From positions 62,001 through 126,000 of the forward strand of contig NZ_JAJNQN010000001.1 of assembly GCF_022227845.1 (NCBI RefSeq): a DNA stretch of 64,000 bases. Direction: 5' to 3'. This DNA comes from Ectothiorhodospira lacustris. GTDB taxonomy: Bacteria; Pseudomonadota; Gammaproteobacteria; Ectothiorhodospirales; Ectothiorhodospiraceae. Within the stretch, counting starts at the first letter, position 1. Every line of letters begins with the position of its first letter. This document shows, one piece after another, positions 47,597 to 54,905 of the stretch. The notes beneath the pieces were generated by a model that was not told the DNA's origin, searched no databases, and saw only the letters and a list, made by a program, of their open reading frames with translations. The translations under genes and the position numbers were made by a program.

Positions 47597-49011
47597 GCAT
47601 TACCCCCATAAGCGAGTTCGGGTTTGTAGAGATATTCGATATTGCCCTGCTCGACTTCCTTCAAATAGGCCTGGAAATTCTTCTTGGCCTCGGACCAGGA
47701 AATGCCCATCTTCTCCACCAGGTCCTCACAGGGTGAGGCATGCCACTGCAGCTGCACGATCTTGAGGGGGTCCGCCCCGCAGGCCAAGGCGGCGAACTGC
47801 ACCTCGGCCATGATGGGGATCTGGAAGTCCTGATCATGGGCCTTGCCGATCCACTGGTTCTTGTCCATGGTGGTGACACAACCGGTGTCGTTGGCCAGCA
47901 TGACATCGGCATTGGCCTCTTCCCGGGCCACGCGGATCTTGCGGTTCATGGTGAAGGAACGGGTGAACTCCCGCTCGGAGATGATGTGCCGAAAGCCAAA
48001 GCCGCAACAGTCGTACCAGGTGGAATAGTCGATTACCTGGGCGCCCAGGGCCTGGGCCATGGAAGTGATGATGGCGGTACGATTGCCGCCCAGGACGTCG
48101 GCGTCGTAGACGGCATCCTCGTGGATCATCTTGTAATAATGGCAGGCCACATGGGCGGTGGTGCGGATATGTGAGACATCAATCTTCTGCAGCTCCGAGG
48201 CGATGCGATGACGCATCACGTGTACCCATTCCGAGTAGTGGATGATCTCCTCGGGGATCACCAGCTTGCCGTCCACCAGCCGCCCCAGCTTGTCCAGGAT
48301 CTTCGTGACCTTCTCCCGCAACTGGGGGGATTCGACCAGGTACTTGCGGATCTCCTTGTAATTGCCGAAGGAAGTCCCGCAGTGGACCAGGGGATAGAAA
48401 TGACCCGGCCCGTGACCATGCGGCTTGCCGGAGACATAGGCTTGGTGGAAATTGCGTAGGAACACCGCCGCCAGGGACTCCACGTTGCCGATGCCGGAAC
48501 CGTGGTAGTTCCAAGCGGTGCAGGAGGTCTGGTCGGTCTCGTCCAGGTAGTCCTTGCCGGGCACGAAGCCGAACTCGTTCATGAACCACAGCAGGGAGGT
48601 GGGATAGCCGGGGATGTTGCCGCACTGGCCGCAGGACTTGTGGTGCCAGAGCTGGCGGGTAGGAATCTTCTTGTCCCAGCCGAACAGGGTCTTGACCATC
48701 TTGGGGTCATGCTGGTCCTCCACCCGGTGGATGATGATGTGGCCTTCCTTTTCCAACTCATACATGTGCTCGCGCACATCGTCCATGCGATCACCCAGGT
48801 CGACGGTGCGACGGTCCACGTGCTTGCGGACCCAGTCGGTGGCCTGGACGGCCTCATCGCGGGACAGCTGGGTCTGCTGGAAGAAGGCGCCGTGGCCGGC
48901 CACGCCCTGGCCGTCGGTATTGTGAAACCCGGGCTTCATGGCCCCGGGGCCGGTCCCCTCGGCGGAGGCATTATGCCCGCCGGGGGTATGATCTTTCTTC
49001 TTGGAAGTCAT
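47593..49011 (-). CDS. hdrB1: sHdr complex subunit HdrB1
   Basis: Large HdrB-like subunit. Cysteine-rich parts include HKSCGQCGNIPGYPTS, DQTSCTAWNYHG, AHVACHYYKMIH, YDCCGFGFRHI and LANDTGCVTTMDKNQW; compared with HdrB2 several CCG cysteines are missing, as is usual for the HdrB1 of this system. Residues 1-60 are a low-complexity Gly/His-rich leader. The ATG at 49011 is preceded by GAGGAG at good spacing; a GTG three codons earlier would overlap that site. 472 aa. Upstream of it lies a repeat island instead of hdrC1 directly. Confidence 0.9.
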   Translation of the reverse strand: MTSKKKDHTPGGHNASAEGTGPGAMKPGFHNTDGQGVAGHGAFFQQTQLSRDEAVQATDWVRKHVDRRTVDLGDRMDDVREHMYELEKEGHIIIHRVEDQHDPKMVKTLFGWDKKIPTRQLWHHKSCGQCGNIPGYPTSLLWFMNEFGFVPGKDYLDETDQTSCTAWNYHGSGIGNVESLAAVFLRNFHQAYVSGKPHGHGPGHFYPLVHCGTSFGNYKEIRKYLVESPQLREKVTKILDKLGRLVDGKLVIPEEIIHYSEWVHVMRHRIASELQKIDVSHIRTTAHVACHYYKMIHEDAVYDADVLGGNRTAIITSMAQALGAQVIDYSTWYDCCGFGFRHIISEREFTRSFTMNRKIRVAREEANADVMLANDTGCVTTMDKNQWIGKAHDQDFQIPIMAEVQFAALACGADPLKIVQLQWHASPCEDLVEKMGISWSEAKKNFQAYLKEVEQGNIEYLYKPELAYGGNA

Positions 49012-49055
49012 GTGTGCCACTCCTCTACTACGCTCGACTTTGGTACTTAGGCAAG

Positions 49056-49484
49056 GGATATTCCGAATAAGTCATTCGCATAAACTCCGCATAGGTCACC
49101 CTCGCAAATCCTCCGCCCGTCATCCCCGCAAATTCCCCGCCCGTCATTCCCGCACCCTCCCGCACGTCATTCCCGCGAAAGCGGGAATCCAGTGACAAAC
49201 TGAAAACCCTGGACTCCCGCCTTCGCGGGAGTGACGCTGAAGACGTCATCCTCGCAAATCCTCTGCCCGTCATTCCCGCAACCCCCCGCCCGTCATTCCA
49301 GCAACCCCTCGCCCGTCATTCCCGCGAAAGCGGGAATCCAGTGACAAACTGAAAACCCTGGACTCCCGCCTTCGCGGGAGTGACGGTAAAAGGCCTTCGC
49401 GGGAGTGACGGTAAAGGGCCTTCACGGGAATCACGGCAAGAAACCTTGACGGAATCACGGCGAGGGCTTTTTCAGAACTTCCCA
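49056..49484. repeat. Repeat island interrupting hdrC1-hdrB1
   Basis: The 483-bp gap between hdrC1 and hdrB1 is almost all repeat. It holds two identical 72-bp palindromic units (49165-49236 and 49314-49385), partial copies of their CGTCATTCCCGC arm, and edges resembling terminal inverted repeats (GGATATTCCGAATAAGTC from about 49056; CTTTTTCAGAACTTCC ending about 49482). The open frames through it are periodic translations of the repeat, not genes. Confidence 0.85.
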
Positions 49485-49494
49485 CCGGTCCGGC

Positions 49495-50178
49495 TCAGTC
49501 TTCTTCTTGTTCTTCGAGCCATTCCTCGTATTCCTCCCTCTTCTCTTCGATAAAGTCCTCAATCACGTCAAACAGGTTCTCATCCATCAGTTCCAGGGAC
49601 TTGAGTACCCCGGTCATCTCCCAAATGGTGTACATCTCCACCGAGGTCTTCAGGGAGATTTCCCAGGCGGTGTCCGTGGTCTGCAGGGTCTTCATGGGGA
49701 TGGCCTTGCGCAGGATGCGCAGGTCGCCGTCCACCTTCTGGATGTTCGGACCCCAGTCGGGAAAGTGATCCGGCTGGATCATGTCCGGGGAGAGCTGGTT
49801 GCCGGTGGTGATGAGCTTGAGCATCACCCGACCGAAGGGCCTCAGTACGTCCTTGGCGGACTGCATCTCGTGCTTGATGGCCACCTCCCGCATGATGGCC
49901 ACCAGGCCACCGGGAGAATTCTTGAAGGGACAGCGGGCGGCGCAGGTCATGCACTGAGCACAGGCCCAGATCTTCTCCTGCATGGCGTCGTACACCTGCT
50001 CCACGTTCTCGGTCCACAGAAGCTGCACGATCTCCCGGGGGCTGTAGTCGTAGAACTGTGCCGACGGGCAGGTGGCGGTGCAGATCCCGCAGTTCAGACA
50101 CCCGTTGAGCTCATGGTCGTAGCGAAAATCGCTGCGGATGTCGTCGAATACCTGTTGCATTTCGGCGTAAGTAGCCAT
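49495..50178 (-). CDS. hdrC1: sHdr complex subunit HdrC1
   Basis: Iron-sulfur subunit with 4Fe-4S motifs NGCLNCGICTATCP (Cys 27, 30, 33, 37) and WACAQCMTCAARCP (Cys 73, 76, 79, 83). The tail is very acidic (EEKREEYEEWLEEQEED). 227 aa. First hdr gene in the direction of transcription. In related clusters it is directly followed by hdrB1; here a 483-bp repeat island intervenes. Confidence 0.92.
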   Translation of the reverse strand: MATYAEMQQVFDDIRSDFRYDHELNGCLNCGICTATCPSAQFYDYSPREIVQLLWTENVEQVYDAMQEKIWACAQCMTCAARCPFKNSPGGLVAIMREVAIKHEMQSAKDVLRPFGRVMLKLITTGNQLSPDMIQPDHFPDWGPNIQKVDGDLRILRKAIPMKTLQTTDTAWEISLKTSVEMYTIWEMTGVLKSLELMDENLFDVIEDFIEEKREEYEEWLEEQEED

Positions 50179-50397
50179 GGCATACCTCGTCTTTCATTGC
50201 CCGGAGAGATATCCTTACACCCAAGCAAAATTGTCAACCATTAACGTTCAGCGAGTGTAGTTCATTTTCTCGTTGACGCGCCGATCACGGGCCTCCGGTG
50301 CGGGAACCCGACCCACCGACGTCAATGGATTCGGTTCAGTGTCCCGCCCCCGCCTGCGGCCGAGGACCGCGCCCACAGGGAGTACAAAGGATCGCGG

Positions 50398-50865
50398 CTA
50401 GACGAACAGACAGATGTCGGACTCGCCCGCAAACTCGAAGAAGGTGGCGGCACCGCCGTATTCCACGCCATCAATGAAGTCATCCCGAGACATGTCGAAC
50501 AGATCCACCGTCATCTGGCAGGCGATCATCTTGACGTCCGCCTCCTGACACATCGCGCGCAGTTCTTCCACGCCGGCCACGCCCTTGGACTTCATCTTCT
50601 GCTTCATCATGTAGGTCATCATGGCCTGCATACCGGGCAGGGCCTGCAGCAAGACCGGCATCGGCAACGGCATGGGCATGCCGGGATTACCCAATGAGGT
50701 CACTTTCAGATCGGGGCTCTTTTTGAGCAGTTGTAGGCCATAAAAGGTGAAGAACACCTGCACCTGGTAACCCAGGGCGGCTGCGGTGGAAGCCAGGATG
50801 AAAGGCGGGTAGGCCCAGTCCAGGGTCCCCTTGGTGGCGATGATGGCCAACTTCTTCTCAGACAC
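50398..50865 (-). CDS. dsrE3A: DsrE3A-like sulfur carrier
   Basis: DsrE/DsrF-family sulfurtransferase paired with TusA. MSEKKLAIIATKGTLDWAYPPFILASTAAALG is the family start, VQVFFTFYGLQLLKK the second strand, and ADVKMIACQMTVDLFDM contains the persulfide cysteine (Cys 116); Cys 106 and 152 are also present. A methionine/proline-rich central loop is typical of the DsrE3A group. 155 aa. 83 bp downstream of tusA. Confidence 0.88.
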   Translation of the reverse strand: MSEKKLAIIATKGTLDWAYPPFILASTAAALGYQVQVFFTFYGLQLLKKSPDLKVTSLGNPGMPMPLPMPVLLQALPGMQAMMTYMMKQKMKSKGVAGVEELRAMCQEADVKMIACQMTVDLFDMSRDDFIDGVEYGGAATFFEFAGESDICLFV

Positions 50866-50948
50866 GAGGCATCCCCTCCGTTATGCCTTGATAAAGCCCG
50901 AGGTGTACGTCCTGCCGCAGCCGGGGCGCGGCAGGACGGCGCCGCGGA

Positions 50949-51179
50949 TCAGGACTTACGTATCAGGAACAGGAACTTGCCGCCCTCATCCCGGTGTTCA
51001 AGCAATTCATTGCCGGTCTGCTTGGCAAAGGCCTCGAAATCCTTCACGGAACCCGGATCGGTGGCGATGATCCGCAATACCTGGCCGCTGTCCATGGATG
51101 CCAGGGATTTCTTGGCACGCAGGATGGGCAGGGGGCAGTTCAGCCCGGAGGCATCCAGTTCCTGGTCAAAATCGGACAT
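50949..51179 (-). CDS. tusA: Sulfurtransferase TusA
   Basis: Small sulfur carrier. The active cysteine is Cys 15 in ASGLNCPLPILRAKKSL, the TusA signature; GQVLRIIATDPGSVKDFEAF follows. The ATG at 51179 has GAGGAG nine bases upstream and gives 76 aa. First gene of the sulfur cluster on this strand, next to dsrE3A, so sulfane sulfur probably moves TusA-DsrE-sHdr/LbpA. Confidence 0.94.
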   Translation of the reverse strand: MSDFDQELDASGLNCPLPILRAKKSLASMDSGQVLRIIATDPGSVKDFEAFAKQTGNELLEHRDEGGKFLFLIRKS

Positions 51180-51341
51180 CTCGATTTTCTCCTCGTCTAT
51201 CAAGTGGTCTGGGGTCTCTTCGCCGACGCCCCCGATGGGGTCCTGCCGGCGCCCGCCCCGATCATCTCACGAAATTTCCCGTTATCGGACAGGGAAAACT
51301 TCAGTATTTTTTATCCGCCTACCAGAACGACTTGGGGAAGT

Positions 51342-51523
51342 TCCTCCTCTGCCGTCACTCCCGCGAAAGTCCACGCCACTCCCGCCCCTACCGCGCCACT
51401 CCCGCGAAAATCCACGCCGCTCCCGCCCCTCCTACCTCGTCACTCCCGCGAAAGCGGGAGTCCAGGGCTTCTAGTCCGCCGCTGGATTCCCGCTTACACG
51501 GGAATGGCCAGTTCAAGCCGTCC
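51342..51523. repeat. Palindromic repeat copy upstream of tusA
   Basis: Degenerate copies of the CGTCACTCCCGCGAAAGCGG palindrome with one complete unit near 51438-51505, ending near GTTCAAGCCGTCCC. The 445-bp gap between tusA and the next gene holds this repeat and, at about 51550-51600, an AT-rich stretch that probably carries a promoter for the downstream plus-strand gene; no specific hexamers stand out. Confidence 0.75.
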
Positions 51524-51624
51524 CTTGATAGGACACCCCGGGGCGGACATAAAATTATTTGCTTATCATCAATAACAATATAGCTATATTCTTCTAAACT
51601 TCCAGCTTATGCGAAAAGAAGAAT

Positions 51625-52053
51625 ATGAGAACAATTCCCACAACCACTGAACGAAGAAATCAGGCCGCTGTCTCACCGGAAACACGCATGATAGTGTTCC
51701 CCAACACCAGCCCGGACGCCCAAAGCGGAGGAGCCCTCATCGTGGACAAGAAGCATTTTGCCGCCGATACCCAGTATGCTGTCACCTTGCGTGACGAACA
51801 TCGGCGCCTGCGCCCCGCCAACCTCTACGTGCATCGGCTCTTTGATGACAGCATGATCGCGCGCCGGACTGACGGCCCCCACTCAGGGCAGTTGTTCAAG
51901 ATCCGCTATGGGGATGTGGTTCGGATTGCACGGACCATCCCGGTGGACCAGTCCAAGCGTTTCATGCTGCCGGAGGCCATGCTTATGCCGAAACTATGGG
52001 AAAACCGCACCACCATGAACGCCTACGCCTCGGCCCCCGGCCTGGGCAAGTAG
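51625..52053 (+). CDS. Unknown protein beside sulfur genes
   Basis: I do not recognise this 142-aa protein. It has no signal peptide, membrane helix or cysteine. The centre (GALIVDKKHFAADTQYAVTL, FKIRYGDVVRIARTIP) predicts beta strands; charged residues are common. The ATG at 51625 has a purine-rich GAAGAAT upstream and follows an AT-rich promoter-like stretch; MIVFPNTS is a possible later start. It precedes the metalloprotease by 14 bp and may share its transcript. Confidence 0.6.
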   Translation: MRTIPTTTERRNQAAVSPETRMIVFPNTSPDAQSGGALIVDKKHFAADTQYAVTLRDEHRRLRPANLYVHRLFDDSMIARRTDGPHSGQLFKIRYGDVVRIARTIPVDQSKRFMLPEAMLMPKLWENRTTMNAYASAPGLGK

Positions 52054-52067
52054 CAGGCTCGCCCCCC

Positions 52068-53537
52068 ATGCCGGACCGATCGGCCCCCAACCGCAAATCG
52101 GGAGCCGACGGCTGGCGTGGGCTCATGGCCGCGGGGCTCTGCCTGCTCCTGCTCATCATCATCGCCCCGGTCCGGGCGGGCATCAATCTGCCGGAGATCG
52201 GGGATCCCTCATCCGCCCTGCTCTCACCCTCCCAGGAACAGCAACTGGGACGCACCCTGCTCAGGGAAGTGCGCCGCACCCTGCCTCTGAGCAAAGACCC
52301 GGTCCTGCTGGGCTATGTGGAAGCCCTCGGGCAACGTCTGGTCTCCAGTGCCCCCGATGCCCACCCCAATTTCACCTTCCTGGTGGTGGAAGATCCGCGC
52401 ATCAACGCCTTCGCGATGCCGGGGGGCATCATCGGCGTCAACACCGGGCTGATCGACGCCGCCCGCAACGAAGGGGAACTGGCCGCGGTCATCGCCCATG
52501 AAATCGCCCATGTCACCCAGCGCCATATCGCCCGGGCCTATGCGGGCAGCACCCGTATCGACCTGGCCACGGGGTTAGCGATTCTGGCCGGCATCATCGC
52601 CAGTGCCTATGCCCCGGAAGTGGGCCAGGCGGCCATCATCGGCGGCATGGCCGGCGGCGTTCAGGCCCGGATCAACTTCACCCGAGCCAACGAACAAGAA
52701 GCGGACCGGATCGGCATCGGCATTCTGGCGGCGGCAGACTACGACCCCCAGGCCATGCCCGGCTTCTTCGAACGCATGCTGCAACTCAGCGGCGGTGCCG
52801 GAGAGGCGGTACCGGAGTATCTGCGCACCCACCCCGTCACCAGCAATCGCATCACCGACAGTCGGCTCAGGGCCGACCAATATGAAGGCGACTTTCGCAC
52901 CGATGCCCAGGCCTTTCGCATGATCCGTGCCCGGGTCCAGGCCCTGCAGGACCCGGGTCGGATCATTGATCTCTACACCCGCGATCGGAACGGTAACAGC
53001 AGTGATGCAGCCAGGGTCTACGGCCATGCCATCGCGCTCATCCAGCGCGGCCAGACCGAACAGGCCATCAAGGCACTCCAGGATGTATCAGGACAGGAAG
53101 GCGCGGATCTCTTTCTGGAACTGGCCCGGGCAGAGGCACACATGGCGGCCAGACCCGCGAACCACCGTGCTGCCCTGGAGATCCTGAAAAGACTGGACGA
53201 CATCTACCCCAGGCACCTGCCGATCACCCAGACCTATGTGCAGGCCCTGATCGGGGCCGAAGAGTACAGCCGGGCCGTACAGGTGGCCGATGGCCTGCTA
53301 TCGGCCGAGGCCAAGGCCCCCGAGCTGCTGCGCCTCAAGGCCGATGCCGCCTCACGCCTGGGCCGGGATGCGGTCAGTCATGAAAGTATGGCGGAATATT
53401 ATTTCCATCATGGTCAATATCGTGAGACCGTCAGGCAACTGGACATGGCCCTGACTGCGCGGGATCTGACCCCCCACGCGGAAGAGCGGGTCAGGAGCAA
53501 ACGCACCATCGCGTTACGGTTTGTGGACGATCGCTGA
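52068..53537 (+). CDS. bepA: Periplasmic M48 metalloprotease with TPR tail (BepA-like)
   Basis: Zinc protease and chaperone for outer-membrane protein assembly. A hydrophobic signal segment (about 17-36) ends near PVRAG. The zinc motif is HEIAH (144-148) in VIAHEIAHVTQRHIARAY, with the third ligand in RANEQEADRIGI. The C-terminal half (about 290-489) is made of helical TPR-like repeats. The ATG at 52068 is chosen from the signal peptide; 489 aa. The upstream ATG at 51996 overlaps the previous gene. Confidence 0.9.
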   Translation: MPDRSAPNRKSGADGWRGLMAAGLCLLLLIIIAPVRAGINLPEIGDPSSALLSPSQEQQLGRTLLREVRRTLPLSKDPVLLGYVEALGQRLVSSAPDAHPNFTFLVVEDPRINAFAMPGGIIGVNTGLIDAARNEGELAAVIAHEIAHVTQRHIARAYAGSTRIDLATGLAILAGIIASAYAPEVGQAAIIGGMAGGVQARINFTRANEQEADRIGIGILAAADYDPQAMPGFFERMLQLSGGAGEAVPEYLRTHPVTSNRITDSRLRADQYEGDFRTDAQAFRMIRARVQALQDPGRIIDLYTRDRNGNSSDAARVYGHAIALIQRGQTEQAIKALQDVSGQEGADLFLELARAEAHMAARPANHRAALEILKRLDDIYPRHLPITQTYVQALIGAEEYSRAVQVADGLLSAEAKAPELLRLKADAASRLGRDAVSHESMAEYYFHHGQYRETVRQLDMALTARDLTPHAEERVRSKRTIALRFVDDR

Positions 53538-53540
53538 GCC

Positions 53541-53571
53541 GGGGCTTGAGCATTGAGGCACATCAAGCCCC
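53541..53571 (+). terminator. Hairpin after the metalloprotease gene
   Basis: GGGGCTTGA (53541-53549) pairs with TCAAGCCCC (53563-53571), 13-base loop, directly after the stop codon. It separates the protease gene from soxYZ. Confidence 0.5.
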
Positions 53572-53707
53572 ATATAACCAAAAAGTACTTGTAAAAAAGA
53601 TTTAGTTAGGTAGGCTGTATCCCCAGAGAGCCCGCGGCAAGACCCCGCGTCGAAACAGGGCATCTCCAACCATGTAAAGAGTCGTGAGTGTGAGTGGAGG
53701 AGACCGC

Positions 53708-54175
53708 ATGAACAGCAAGCGTCGAGTGTTTCTCAAGGGCACCCTCGCGGCGGGCACCGTGGGTGTCGCCGTGGGCGCCGGCCTGCTGACCCCAAGTACC
53801 GTACTCGCCGACTGGCCCAAGGCCGCCTTTCAGGCCAACTCCCTGAGCGATGCCCTGAAATCCGCCCTAGGCTCGGACAGTCACAGCAGTGGTGACATCA
53901 CCATCCGTGCACCGGATATCGCCGAAAACGGTGCGGTGGTCCCGATCACCGTAGAATCCAGCCTGACCGGTGTCACCGACATTGCCATCCTGGCGGTCGC
54001 CAACAATGCCCCCCTGACCTCCAGCTACAAGCTGGGTGAAGGCACCAGGGCCTTCGTCGCCACCCGGATCAAGATGGGCGAAACCTCCGATATCGTCGCA
54101 GTACTCAAGGCCAACGGCCAGCTCTACAGCGGCACCAAAGAGGTCAAGGTCACCATCGGCGGTTGCGGCGGCTAA
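53708..54175 (+). CDS. soxY: SoxY, thiosulfate-oxidation carrier subunit
   Basis: Periplasmic carrier to whose C-terminal cysteine sulfur intermediates are bound. Twin-arginine signal SKRRVFLKGTLAAG precedes the cleavage region TVLADWP. The C-terminus ends KVTIGGCGG, the invariant swinging arm with Cys 153. 155 aa from the ATG at 53708, which has GGAGG eight bases upstream. soxZ follows after 49 bp. Confidence 0.96.
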   Translation: MNSKRRVFLKGTLAAGTVGVAVGAGLLTPSTVLADWPKAAFQANSLSDALKSALGSDSHSSGDITIRAPDIAENGAVVPITVESSLTGVTDIAILAVANNAPLTSSYKLGEGTRAFVATRIKMGETSDIVAVLKANGQLYSGTKEVKVTIGGCGG

Positions 54176-54224
54176 GAGCGCCCGACAACCGCGGCATCAA
54201 GGCGAATTCGCAGGAGAAAGCACC

Positions 54225-54533
54225 ATGTCCAGCATCCGAGTCCGAGCTCAGATCGAAGGCGGCGTCACCAATGTACGCGCCCTCATCAGTCACCCCATGG
54301 AAACCGGCCAGCGCCGCGACCAGGGGGGCAACACGATTCCGGCCCATTTCATTACCGAGGTCAAGGCCGAGTGCAACGGCAAGCACGTACTGACCGCCAA
54401 CTGGGGTCCGGCCATTTCCCGCAATCCCTATCTGTCCTTCCAGTTCGAAGGAGCCGCCGCCGGCGATACCCTGACGCTGTCCTGGGTAGACAACAACGGC
54501 GAATCGGATACCACCGAAGTCCGCATCAGCTGA
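54225..54533 (+). CDS. soxZ: SoxZ, partner of SoxY
   Basis: Forms the SoxYZ heterodimer; no signal of its own, exported with SoxY through the Tat system. MSSIRVRAQIEGGVTNVRALISHPMETGQRRD is the family N-terminus, and NPYLSFQFEGAAAGDTLTLSWVDNNGES the Ig-like core. 102 aa; AGGAGA ribosome site. The next 370 bp contain a repeat copy and a terminator but no gene. Confidence 0.96.
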   Translation: MSSIRVRAQIEGGVTNVRALISHPMETGQRRDQGGNTIPAHFITEVKAECNGKHVLTANWGPAISRNPYLSFQFEGAAAGDTLTLSWVDNNGESDTTEVRIS

Positions 54534-54678
54534 TACACAGAATATCAGCCATAAAAAAACGCAGTACGCAGGAGGTTTGTCGCGCCAAGGGTCCCGGTCT
54601 GATCGGGACCACCACCAAAGAGGAGCAGTAGAGACCAGACCCGGGTGACCGGCACAGGTCCAAGCAGGAACACCTAAA

Positions 54679-54808
54679 GATGTTCTGAATAGGTCATTCC
54701 CGCGCAAGCGGGAATCCAGCCGCAGGGTGACGAGCCCTGGACTCCCGCTTTCGCGGGAGTGACGTGGAGAGCGGGAGTGACGGAAGGGAACTTGTTCAGT
54801 GCGTCCTT
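54679..54808. repeat. Complete palindromic repeat element between soxZ and soxB
   Basis: About 130 bp bounded by GATGTTCTGAATAGGTCATT on the left and GTTCAGTGCGTCC on the right, which are imperfect inverted repeats. Inside are two palindromes of the TTCCCGCG..CGGGAA type. This is the clearest full-length copy of the repeat family in the window. Confidence 0.75.
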
Positions 54809-54833
54809 AAACAACACCTGCCAGATTCAGCAT

Positions 54834-54858
54834 GCCCGGTTAAGCCGGGCTTTCTTTT
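54834..54858 (+). terminator. Intrinsic terminator or attenuator upstream of soxB
   Basis: GCCCGG (54834-54839) pairs with CCGGGC (54845-54850), five-base loop, then TTTCTTTT. It lies 48 bp before the soxB start. It would end transcripts coming from soxYZ, or attenuate a promoter inside the repeat element. Confidence 0.7.
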
Positions 54859-54905
54859 GGCCGGGACCCGCCGGCCCACGTTCAATCATCGTGTGAGGAG
54901 AAGGC

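Noticed and set aside
49165-49385. Possible CRISPR array in the repeat island
   Set aside because: Only two full units of 72 bp, palindromic throughout, no regular unique spacers and no cas genes nearby.
49028-49485. Two open frames with repeated RRRESRVFSLSLDSRFRGND
   Set aside because: They are the translated palindromic repeat itself, with no ribosome site or independent conservation.
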